DNA of 64,000 nt, taken from Dichotomocladium elegans (lineage: Eukaryota; Mucoromycota; Mucoromycetes; Mucorales; Lichtheimiaceae). Within the stretch, counting starts at the first letter, position 1, and every line of letters begins with the position of its first letter. The notes beneath the pieces are model-generated. The model was not told the origin of the DNA. It was given only the letters and a program-made list of their open reading frames with translations, and ran no database searches. Location of the stretch: the NCBI GenBank assembly GCA_025716815.1, contig JAIXMN010000003.1:1922001-1986000 (forward strand), written 5' to 3'. Of the stretch, positions 34,899 to 45,362 are shown piece by piece. The position numbers were made by a program, and so were the translations under genes.

Positions 34899-36273
34899 CT
34901 AGAGGCCTTCCAGCGCCAGCGCCTCCAGCATCCTGCTGATCGATGCAGCTTCCCCTGTAGTTTCATCAACCAGTAGAACACCATCCTCGCCATCCTCGCC
35001 AAAATACACATCCTGTGGGTTAATTTGGTCATGTCCAAGTCGGTTATAGTATTCGACCTGGTCAAGCCCGTCCATCATGACACCGTCCACATCCACATCC
35101 ACATCGACCAGGTATCGGTCCCCGCTAGGGCTCTCCAACTGACGGCCATCCTTGTTCTCATGCCTGTCCGCAGCTAACTCGATCCGTGAAGATGGAACAA
35201 ACTCAAGGTCATCCATACTCGTCGTACAGGTTGTTATTTTTGACGTGTCCATGTCGCGATGCCGGATCGCGGCTGTGTTGGCCCCGTGATCCAGTAGATT
35301 ATCCAAAAGATCTAGATGATCGTCGATTGCTGAATAACCCCCATTTCCACCCATTCAGACGTTCCCTCGTTTTCTTTACCATTCTTTCGCCGAATATAAA
35401 AGTCCTCCTTCTCTCTTTCCATCTTTTCCTTGCGCTCCTTTTGCTCTCGCTCCTCTTCTGTCATCATTTCTGGATTAAGGAACTTGAGTCGAAGACAAGC
35501 GTGCTTTCGAAAGGAGACATGACCGCCCCAGAGCCAAGAAGGGATCGTTGATGGGATGGTTACTTCAAAATTTTTGAAGTTCTCTACGAATTCAAATTCT
35601 TCTTGCGAGATCACCGTGCCATGCATGAATCTGCGGAGGGGGTGAGTCGGTAAGCCGCCAGACTTTTTTTGGGGGGGGGAAAGGGAGATAATGTATCGTA
35701 TTACCTTGAGAAATCACACATAGCGCTCGATATACTCCACATCTGAAGCTTCCGTAAGCATGCTACTACTAGGCCCGTCACATTCGCACCGTCCAGACAA
35801 TGGAGATAAAGCGGGTGATTGGCCGGATCAATGATGATCTATCCGGCAGCTATTGTTAGCTGAGTATTACACCTCTTTTTGTTTTATCTTTTAATCCACT
35901 TTTTTGTTTTTACCTGCAGTGCCATGAGTGTTTTGTTGTAGCTCAGAGGAATATTGTCTTCTTTATACTTGTCGACCTTAATATGAATCATGTTGATGGC
36001 ATTCTCCGCACAAAAGTCGTGCATTTCTGCTGTGAGTTTATTCGGTATGAGCGACAGGATCGTCTTAAGCCGTAATCTGCAAATGGCTTTTGAGGTAAGC
36101 AAAATCGCAATGTCCCCTCCTCCCCAAAGCCTCTGTACGTTCTGCCGTGCGTACCTCTTTAAGAATCGCATATTGCGCTCCTTCGGATACCCGCCGCGGA
36201 GCAGCTTATCTTCCACGATGGCGTAGCGAAATGGGGGTATCAGATTGGGTAATTGGATAGACATGGCAGGCAT
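34899..36273 (-). CDS. Siw14/OCA-type phosphatase-fold protein with acidic tail
   Basis: Five exons, 36273-36155, 36076-35914, 35838-35705, 35630-35380 and 35329-34899, join in frame to 365 residues. The fold is the plant-and-fungi dual-specificity phosphatase type: RYAIVEDKLLRGGYPKERN, LKRLRLKTILSLIPNK, HIKVDKYKEDNIPLSYNK, then LYLHCLDGANVTGLVV. The catalytic loop should be HC-x5-R, but here Cys108 is followed five residues on by Val114 instead of Arg, so catalysis is doubtful. The last exon adds about 145 residues rich in Asp/Glu, without similarity I recognise; its splice (50-bp intron) is supported by phase and open frame. If that intron were retained, the protein would end at 35312. A Met nine bases downstream (36264) could also start it. 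Budding-yeast relatives act on inositol pyrophosphates (Siw14) or have regulatory roles (OCA group). Confidence 0.82.
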
Positions 36274-37601
36274 ATGTATCTGTATGTTATTGTGTGAGGG
36301 GAAATGGGGGTTGAGGGTGTGGTGGATAGAGAGATAGAGAGCCAACCAAGGTTGAAGAGGCTCTCGAGCATTTCTTCCTCCCCCACAGACATGCTGTGTG
36401 ACTTTGCTAAGTGTTCGTCCAATCATCCCGATGTTCCGAAGCATGGACATTCAAATCCATTGGTCCCTTGGTGACGGTTCCCATTTATTGCCCCAAGGCT
36501 GCCATCGCAACCGGAACCGTCGCCGAAAAAGGAAGAAGACATTCCTTGTCAGGTAATCCAGTGTCGTCGTCGTCCCGGCACGGAACAGCAAAACGTATCC
36601 AGATGTGCATCAGGCGCATGATCAGCGGACGTAGCTCGATATATATATATATGGAGAAAGAGCCTGTTCTAACGGCAATCCATGGGATGCCATTTCGATA
36701 TCAATTGGGCTTCTTCATCTTTCCTTGAACAGTCGATCCCCTTATTCAAGGAAAAACAACATCACTAAAGTTCTCACACAAAGTCCTGGTGCAAATAAGT
36801 AAACTTCTCAGGATCTGAGAGATGTACAAATTAGCAGGACAGGATTTATAAAACGTGCCAAACCCTCGACGTTCACTGCGACTCCATAGGCAGAGACGTA
36901 GTACAACTTTTATCAAACCGATGCCTGAACAAACACACACTAAACCATCTACCATAGGCGGAGTCTCTAGTGCTGATATCCCGTATGAGGGAGGACCCGA
37001 GAGTAACAAATCATTATGGACAGTGCCAACAGGCGATGAACATCATTCATTTACAAGAATGTATGATCAGTTCCTGTATCTAATGCAAGTCAATTTCTTA
37101 CAAATAATGGATAATGGAGAAAGCTGATCTTATTTTCCACTATGATTACTGCTGCAACTTAACGTCCGTTCTCCTGTGTGGGGATTGGCCAATCGTACCC
37201 TTACCCGAGGGCCATGGAGAGACCCATTCCACTTGTTCCATTCTCGCCGCCACCAGTCTCTTCCGGTGCACTGGCTTCTTCGTCGCAGTAATCGCTGAGG
37301 ATAGTCCGACCAGCTTGTTGGGTCCCTCAGGGTCCCTTAGCGTAAGTTAAGCATATAGAGAAAGGGTAAGCGTTTTCTGTTGACTAACTAGCCCTTAATC
37401 GACGAATGACAAATCTTTTTATCTATTGATAAGACAAATCCATACCACCTTTTCTTGTTTTTGTTTTCGTAATAAGTACAATAGACAGTCTCTGCCGCGG
37501 CACTTCATGCAGTGCATTAATTTCTGGGACGGCATTAGCAGCCCGCAAAATTTATTTTTTTATTTTTATTTTTTACGCATTTCTTGGATCGCTCATTCGC
37601 C
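36274..37601. other. Intergenic region with transposon end
   Basis: No supported gene. A 90-residue plus frame at 36855-37127 has no recognised motif. The right part is a family transposon end (separate entry), followed by the promoter of the RRM gene. Confidence 0.45.
37190..37476 (+). mobile_element. Right end of Tc1-type transposon family (copy 4)
   Basis: Contains the shared 3' terminal region: GGGTCCCTCAGGGTCCC, the mini-intron at 37342-37391 (GTAAGTTAA...TGACTAACTAG), CTTTTTATCTATTGATA and a shortened terminus ending AATAAG before a TA at 37477-37478. The part upstream of the intron matches copy 3 (CACCAGTCTCTTCCGGTG). No left end or coding part was found. Confidence 0.65.
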
Positions 37602-39081
37602 ATGGCCGATCAAAACGATTCTTTTGATATTTCTGCTGCATTCACAGACCTCCCTCTCAATGAGGAGGTAGCAAAATTAGATTCCAAAGTCAAGAAGCGA
37701 GCTGAGAAACGGGCAAAGGAAGATCGCGAAAAGCAGGTGAGTTAGTTGATCCAATGAGCACAGACTGCAAGAGCGAGAATTCCCTAGGTGCAAGAGCACT
37801 AATCCAGTCCTTAAGCGCGAGATCAACCGAGAAAAGCGGAAATCCAAAAAGGAACAGCGAGAGCTAAATAAAAAACGCAAGGTAAAGACGTTTATCCCCC
37901 CGGACTTATCGCTTGGTGGCCATTTACTTAAACGCTTACAATGTAATAGCGGGGAGAGATCCCTATCGATGACGACGAGGAGACACCGTCTCCCGAAGGC
38001 GACACGAGCGCAAAAGATAATAAGACAAAGAAGACGAAGGAAAAGTCTTCCGAGTTTGGTATCTGGGTCGGTAATCTGAGCTTCCAGACATCACCCGAAG
38101 ATGTCCTGAAGCACTTCACGCAGTGTGGCCCAGTTGTCCGTATGAGATGTCCTGGTGGCCAGAGGCGCAACAAAAACAAGGGGTAGGTACTTGAGGTGGT
38201 TCCTGAGACAAAAAACATGGATGTGAGTCCCCACTAATGAAGGTGGTCCCGCTAGTTTTGCATATATTTTCTTTGGCAATGCTGAGCATATGGAAAAGGC
38301 GCTCGAGTTAAACGAGCAAGAACTAGACGGACGTGCGCTGCTCATCAAGAAAGCTGATGACTTCCAACGTAAAGATGGCCTTGCACCTGAAGAGCCCAGT
38401 AAGGGTAAAAAGACTCCCCTGAAACAAAAGAACCCGCCCTGTGCCACGCTGTTTTTGGGCAATTTGCCGTTTACGGCTACGAGAGAATCTGTGCAGGAGC
38501 AGTTCAAGATTTTCGGTGGTATGTACAAGGTTCGACTGGCCACCTTTGAGGATTCAGGAAAATGCAAAGGGTAAACCAGGGGCCAGCGGATGATGCTTGT
38601 GTGCGCGACGCAGGAATCCTAACTGGGACCCCTTGATTTTACTTCTAATAGGTTTGGTTATGTTGATTTTTGCGAACTCGACAGCGCCATCAAAGCTATT
38701 CGTGCACCTGACAAGCATATTATTGATGGACGAAAAATCCGTGTCGAATATGCATCTGAAGATGCCTATAACCGTGGGCGACCGTGGATCCTGAGAGAGA
38801 GAGAGAGACAGAAGGCAGAACAGGCTGCTAGTGCTACTGATGGTAGCAGTAATGGGGCTGAGAAGGCAGCTGTGGTGGACCAGAACCAAGCCGTGCCTGA
38901 GAGGCGACATAAGAAGCGCAGATCAGAGGAGAACGAAGATGGTAGTGCATCCGAGAAGCGGAGGAAGACCAAAGGATCCTCTGGACGGGTGGCCCCGGGC
39001 AAAGCATTGGTTGAAGCACAGCGACAGAGACCAACGGTTCAAGAGTTCAAGGGCACAAAGATTACTTTTGGAGATGATTAG
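37602..39081 (+). CDS. Nucleolar-type two-RRM RNA-binding protein (Nop13-like)
   Basis: Five exons, 37602-37736, 37795-37881, 37950-38182, 38256-38570 and 38652-39081, join in frame to 399 residues. A Lys/Glu-rich N-terminus is followed by two RRMs, each split by an intron inside RNP1. RRM1 has RNP2 GIWVGNLSF and RNP1 KGFAYIFF. RRM2 has TLFLGNLPF and KGFGYVDF. The C-terminus is basic with RRHKKRR and SEKRRKTKG, likely nucleolar signals, and ends in TVQEFKGTKITFGDD. The layout matches yeast Nop13 and related pre-rRNA processing factors; Nop12 is the main alternative. Confidence 0.87.
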
Positions 39082-42000
39082 ATATTTTTTCTCATATTGC
39101 ATTTATTTTTGTGGTGCAATCCTGTAAGATACACATATATTTACATCCTACGCATGTTTTTCCTATCATAAAGTTCTGTGCCATAGCCGCCGTTAATTCT
39201 ATTGTTATCCCTTTTTTGATCCATCAAGATATTAATCGATCGCCCCTATGTATCTACGATAGCGAACATTGGATATTCGCTAGGCTAGGCTTATTTGATG
39301 GTGTCTGACATTTCCCTTCCAGTGACCCTCGCCATTCGGGAGTAGAGTTCAAATATGCATTAATCCGGGGGATATCATACTTGTGGTCTATCAGGAAACG
39401 ATGAGACGGACAGGATATCCTTGAAGGACCTATTACAGCCGACGGGACTAGAGCCCGGTGCATAAAGACCTAAATCGACGCGGGCAAATGCATAGATCAC
39501 AGTCAGCCTCGGGGGTCGGAATTCAAGTAGGACTATATTTTCAAGGACAGAGCAGTGGAGACTAGATCACAACTGAGGGAGCACGAAGTTAAGGACAATG
39601 TTGGAGATGTTGACACCGTCGATGGGATTTAGCATGCGTTTCTTGGAGGGTAATGAGGTCAAGCATTGTGATGGTACAAAGGCAGGTAGCGTCAGAAGAT
39701 GATGGGCGTTTTGAATGGCTTGCTCCAAATGATGGATGCTGCCGTTGATCTTTCTTTCGCCATTTATTAGATAGCCGAGATGAATATACACGGATCTACG
39801 GCAGCGCATTATCAGCATGTGTGTCACTTATCTGTGGTGTTATCAACAGCGCAAGATACTCGTTGGCAGTCTTGTAATTACTAGCGTTTGATGGAAGCGC
39901 TTCAACATCCGAAAGACTCCGGTATTCCTTCATTACTCTTTGCACAGCCACGGATCGAGCGAGACTTTGTAAAGCAGATTATGATGAGCGACTCACTTTA
40001 TAGCGATTTTCAAGATGTCCTTTTTTGCTGTCTGAAGCGATATGAGTAAGTTTTCTGACCAATGGTTTGACCTTTCGTCGAGCCTTTCAAAATCCACACT
40101 ATGCGAATCAGGACGTGACCTCTTTACCCTACAAGCGAAAGCAAAGTGTATACTGTATTGTATAAAACCGCTCACATAAGATCGTATTGGATGTGATCCG
40201 ACCAGCTCCAAAGTAAGGCTTGTGGTGTTTGGCTACAGTTGCTGTGTTCCACTTGAAAGACTTGACAAGAAGAGCAGAATCGTCATTTTCCCAAAGTGGA
40301 ACCCGTAGCTGCAGTTGCAGCTTCAAGGTTCATAGTGCTCAAGGCGTTCGGTTTCTAGTGCAAAGCCACCAAGCACGATTCCGTTTCACTTCTTAACTGC
40401 ACTTTGAACTTTGTCTTCGGCCGGGCATTTTACGATAATAAGCAACAAGTATCCAACAACAGAATTGAATATTGCTTCCAGACACTGTGCGCAGTCCATT
40501 TCTAATTGACGACGCATAGCATAATCAATCAACTATTACCGCTCAGAATTACTATTTGGTAGCGCGCCAGAGACATCACACAGTCCTTTTCATCATTACA
40601 CAGGGCTTCCAAAAGGCTGAGAAGGCATGGAGCTGTAGGCATCAATATCCTGCCAGTAATCCAATATCCCTCTGCATAAATTTCTTTTTCAAGGATTCAT
40701 ATACTCTTGCAGAATAATATTCTGTATTATATAAAGGAACTCTGTCAATTGTAGATCATAAATATCTTGGTCCAAGGACTTGCAAATTTGGAGTCGGAGA
40801 TCCACTTTCTCACGATGCAAAGCAGTATGCACCATATACCGTTGAAATGTTTTTCTCGGCCTGATAGTTTCCAAAGCGGTCTTCCTCATAGAGATTCAAG
40901 GATAGGATCCAATGTAAAAAAAGTACCTTTCGTAGTCTTGTTACGTGCTCATTGGAACTACCCATGGCTTGTTGAGCCGAAAATTTCCTCCGTATCAATT
41001 TTATAAATTTGTGAATTTTAATGCCACTGTCGAACCATTATCACTAGTAGTAAAAAGCAAACCGGATTGACTTGAATCGTTGCCTATAGATGCATGGTGC
41101 TGACAAATCTGTCCTTCTTTCGGTTATCACTGACATACCATGAAGTTTTTATACTTAGTACTTTCATGCTGACATATCTACTAGAAATGAACTCTCGCTG
41201 TCAACTTCATCAACATTGACAATATGGATTAGATAAGAATGTTACATGCTATCCCTAATCGCGAAATACAGAAAAGCTATATGTTATCAATTTTTTTACA
41301 CAGACCTAAGCACTCTCTCATGGTATGCCTAACCCCATCCGCGCTGCCCAGATTAAATCAAGTACAAACCGTCCAGAGCTCAATATCATACCCATCCCGT
41401 ATAGCTTGTATTAGAGAGATTTCCAGGATGCAATATTACTTTCTAAAAGCATTCTGTATTCTTGGAGTCTGAGTTATATTTTTAGCTTCGGGACGACTCG
41501 ATTCGCCCGATTGCTGAACATCTGTGGAACGCTTTTGCACATTCGGTAAGTTCTCCTTAAAAGGGATACTAATTAGGTTAGCAAGGTGGGCACACACCCA
41601 TCGTTATCATTGTTATCATTATCGGGGCATATGCTGGTAGCAAACCGTAATGTTCAGTTTACTAAATAATTAGAATCGCTGATATATAGCTAGAAATGAG
41701 GGAGAGCGATCATTCCCATGATTTTGACACTGGTATTGTTGTCCCAAGAACTGATGGCTGTTGTGGATAGCAAGATACGGATCGTATGACTTTAAAGTTC
41801 GTGTAAAAAGCTATCTGATTGCGGTGGATTCTAGTATCGATTTCCTTCCTAACTCCAGTTTTAAAGGACAACCAATTCACTCTATCGCCTCAATCGGGTA
41901 AAGTAGATCCACAGAATCTGAAAATAAAGGGCGTTTTATTACGAAGCTGCCAACGTATACCGAAACATTATAGAGTGATCGGAAAACCCGCAAAGGATAT

Positions 42001-42678
42001 TTGTTTATTCGATACGTTTGACGCGTGTTTGGTGATCAGCAACGGCGTATCTCAGCACTGATAATCTAAGGGTTCTGCTACAGGGCGGTGGGTGTTTAGT
42101 TTTCCATAGTATCTGAGTGTGTAGGTAGAAAAGAACATGGTAACAGCCCCAAGAACATTTCACGAAGAGTGGGAGCATACGAAGGTCCGTCAAGGTTTAT
42201 CGCATGGGGTATTATCAAGTTGGGGGACAGGACGGGGAATGGTCAGAGCGGTGTAAATAGATAAGGATATATCTTATCTGTCTGCTTTTCAATCGCCTCT
42301 TCTCCCCCCCCCAAAAAAAAACGATTTTCCTACTTCTTAGGCAACTAATCGCTAGCCAATCAGGTCACTAAACTCTTTATCTCCAACCGAACAAGGCAGA
42401 GCACCAGGAAAGGAAGAGGAGAGAACGTAAGAGTGCAGTACAGAGCGTGTCAAAGACGGCTATAATCCACCCTTCCTCTTTCCTTTCTTTCTTTCTTTTA
42501 ACATTTTCTTTTCTCCCCCCTCCTCTCAGCTTTCGTCCATTTCCTCAGCCTTTGCCTTTTCCCCCTCAGCCTCTGTCTCCGCCCTTCCTCCCTGTTTCAT
42601 GCTTCATCATCACCGCCAAAGAAGTTCTGTCTTCCGATCTATCATCCTCAGCGCAACTACAACCACCACTCTTCTTAA
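39082..42678. other. 3.6 kb poorly resolved region
   Basis: AT-rich, with many stops in all frames. A possible spliced gene on the minus strand is entered separately (39567-40900). From about 41000 to 42300 I see no gene; 42300-42678 is the CT-rich leader of the GATA gene. Confidence 0.45.
39567..40900 (-). CDS. Unidentified multi-exon gene or pseudogene
   Basis: Minus-strand open segments can be linked by plausible splice sites. SFKWNTATVAKHHKPYFGAG (about 40255-40200) is followed by RSRPDSHSVDFERLDERSNH through to ILKIAIK, ending at GTGAGT (about 39996). A TTACAAAG acceptor then gives VAVQRVMKEYRSLSDVEALP to LALLIT. A last segment (about 39785-39567) contains VYIHLGYLINGERKINGSIH and ends LNFVLPQL and a stop. 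Further open segments lie upstream to about 40900. I recognise no family. The exon set is incomplete and the start unknown. It may be a real fast-evolving gene or a decaying one. Confidence 0.35.
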
Positions 42679-43435
42679 ATGAGTCTTGTCGTAAATCCGT
42701 TATCTCCTATCATGGATAGTGCCAATCTCTACGACTTCTCGCACACAGATGATCAACCTGTCAATCGACTACCTTCGTTTACTACCTCAGACCCAGATAA
42801 CCATGTCCTCCGGCCACCTGTTCCACGCTCTTTCTCCTGGACACAGCCAGGATCTATGGATTCGTCAGTTACTACCGCCACCTCCTCCAGCGCATACACC
42901 TCCAGACATTCTAGCCTTCCTAAACCCAATTTTGTCACTACCTCTTCAGCCACAGATACCTCGCCGGTCAGTGGTTGCTCGGCAGCCTATCAAGCTGTGA
43001 ACGCTAGCCACCAGCACCAGCACCAGCACCAGCACCAGCACCAGCACCAGCATCATCATCATCGGCACCATCATCATCATCATCATCGACACCATCCGGA
43101 TGAGCCACCCGAGACCTGTATTGATTGTCAAAAATATCAGGAACAGCAGCAACAGCAAACGCGCTTATCGCCACCAACAACAAGGTGCTTCAATTGCCAA
43201 ACAACCACAACGCCCTTATGGCGCCGTGATGACAATGGAAACACAATATGCAATGCATGTGGACTTTATTATAAACTACATAATGTCCAGCGTCCGATCA
43301 CAATGAAGCGCACTGTCATCAAGCGACGCAAGCGGTTTAGCTTTGCCACTTTTCAGCAGCGCCAGCAACATCAGAGAAACGACAGCTCGGCGTCTGATGC
43401 GATGACAGATGAGGAACAGCAGCAGCAGCAGCAGC

Positions 43436-43466
<31 letters not shown>

Positions 43467-44478
43467 GCAACACTATCAGAATACCGAGTCGCGCGTCTTT
43501 AGTCCAGCAATTCGAGGGCCCGTAGACACCAACGGCAGACGCATGTTGGGTCAAGGAAATAACGCGAGATCGCCATACTCGCCTGCAACTAGTAGACCAT
43601 TCTACAGCTCCTCTGGCACAGAAGCGGACACGCTATCTTCCATCTACGATGCGCAGCACTTGCCAAACCTCCGCACGTTGATGAGTGCATTAATGGTTCA
43701 GGGCGACCCGCACCAGCAAACTGAGAGCAGTAACAGTGAGAGAAATCATGCTTCCATCGCAGCAAATATGGCGGCCTCTCTCCTGCTAGACCAAGGAAAA
43801 CTACGACAGGCCCTGCAAGCTAGGAGAGATGAGCTACAGCGGGAGGTTGAGAATATAAACTTGTTGCTCTCGCACTCAACCAAAATTCTCCAAAGTCTAG
43901 AAGCAGCAGCATCAGCAGCAGCAACAGCAGCAACAGCAGCAACAACCGATAGCAGCAGCAAGAGACCAGGGTGTGATCAGCAACAACAGCGCGACTTATG
44001 CCTGGAACAACAACAACAACAACAACAAGAACAACAACAATCGCCATTGCAACAAAACAATCAACAGCTGAGAGCGGCTATGAAAATACTCAGCTCGTTA
44101 CTTCATAGCAGTTCCGCATCTTCTACTAATGCGTCCTGGAAGTCCTCTCATGGCAGTAGCAGTGAGAACTCTCTTCTATCGTCATTGCTTATGCTTGGTA
44201 CAGCTCAGCAACATCAACCGCCGCCTAATGAGCATAATCACTCGTCATACGATTCAGCCTCGCCACCAATACAAACTCAATCTCCCGTGGCAGAACAGGC
44301 AAGACAGTTGGATACGACAGCCACAGGCGGCAACACATCCATTTCGGCATGTTCATCCGCAACCCCGCAGTCGCAAAGGTATCTTGCTCCTCTGGAAATG
44401 ATGGAGCAGCAGCAGCAACAGCAACAGCAGCAGCAACGGACATCAACGACACCTTTGCCTACGAAAAAACGTAGCTAA
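42679..44478 (+). CDS. GATA-type zinc-finger transcription factor
   Basis: Intronless, 599 residues. One GATA finger, Cys170-x2-Cys173-x17-Cys191-x2-Cys194 with TPLWRRD and [10 protein letters not shown], followed by the basic tail [15 protein letters not shown], is the fungal class with a 17-residue loop. Around it are a Gln-His run and a His run (about residues 110-137), and several polyQ runs near residues 247-264, 440-455 and 575-585. A coiled-coil-like helix (about 375-410, [20 protein letters not shown]) could mediate dimerisation. Fungal GATA factors of this class control nitrogen use, light response, iron or development; which applies cannot be told. A CT-rich leader precedes the ATG. 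Confidence 0.92.
43010..43095. repeat. CACCAG hexamer and CAT trinucleotide runs (coding)
   Basis: About seven CACCAG units (His-Gln) followed by CAT/CAC-rich sequence, inside the GATA gene; likely length-variable. Confidence 0.9.
43415..43470. repeat. CAG/CAA run encoding polyglutamine
   Basis: About 18 glutamine codons, CAG first, then CAA, in frame in the GATA gene. Confidence 0.9.
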
Positions 44479-44555
44479 TCATTCGATATCCGTCTCTTAT
44501 TCATGAACCCTCTCCCTCTTTCCTAAAACACCTACCTTCGTTCTCTTTCTCCCAC

Positions 44556-44589
<34 letters not shown>

Positions 44590-45362
44590 GCTCTCACTAC
44601 GCATGCGAATCTTCTTAAATCTCCCTTTTACGCCTTCTGTTTCTTTAGTAAATATGTATGAATTTGGCCATTTGCTTATTGTATACTTCTCATGCACCTG
44701 TTTTTAAGCCAATCATTTTTATGAAAAAAAAAACTTTTGCACACTATAAATATGGTTCCGCTTTCTTTTCTCTCTTTTTTATTTTATTTTTCCCCCTCGG
44801 CAGCCTGCATACCCGTAACCATACTTGATATTATAAAGTGGAAAAATCTCTAAAATTACGAGGTTCCAGAATAAGATTAGTGCTGTTCAAAATGATTATT
44901 TCAATGACATTCGTGTTGCACTTGTATCGGTTGTTGTTCTTATGCTGCTATTGCTGCTGAGGATAAAGGATGGGCAGGGAAGGGAGGGGCGAAGTGGTGG
45001 TGGTGGTGGGGAAACGTGGCCATGAAGCATATCGAAAGTGTGTGGGATCGTCGGACGAATGTGTGTTTGCAGCATAATCAATGGCATATTCGACCTTTGT
45101 ACTGTTGCCTTCCCCAGAACATGTCCTTTCGTATATCAATTCACAACAGACAGCTAACCGCGCCAGGTGATACATCATAATCTAATATTTAACTTTCCAT
45201 AGGCAATTATTTTGCACCCCCAAGAAAGGTTTATCGTCGAAGTTTTGTAAGATTCCATCCAAGGAAAAAAAGGGAAGAGTGGGGTGAAGGTGAGATTACA
45301 TGGATGTTTTTTTTTTCGCTGATTTCCTTCTTTAAAAGAGTAGCAAGGAGGTCACAGATGAT
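44479..45362. other. Convergent intergenic region
   Basis: 3' sides of the GATA gene and the LMBR1-domain gene. Includes a (TA)n run at 44559-44588 and pyrimidine-rich and A-rich tracts. No gene seen. Confidence 0.5.
44559..44588. repeat. (TA)15 microsatellite
   Basis: Uninterrupted TA run about 80 bp past the GATA stop codon. Confidence 0.95.

Noticed and set aside
36855..37127. 90-residue plus frame as a gene
   Set aside because: No recognised motif and next to a transposon end; support is too weak.
39430..39480. tRNA-like stretch (GACGGGACTAGAGCCCGGTG)
   Set aside because: The T-arm-like part is imperfect and no anticodon or acceptor stem can be folded.
43010..43050. Regular CACCAG repeats as a CRISPR-like array
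   Set aside because: They are in-frame His-Gln codons in the GATA gene, with no spacers.
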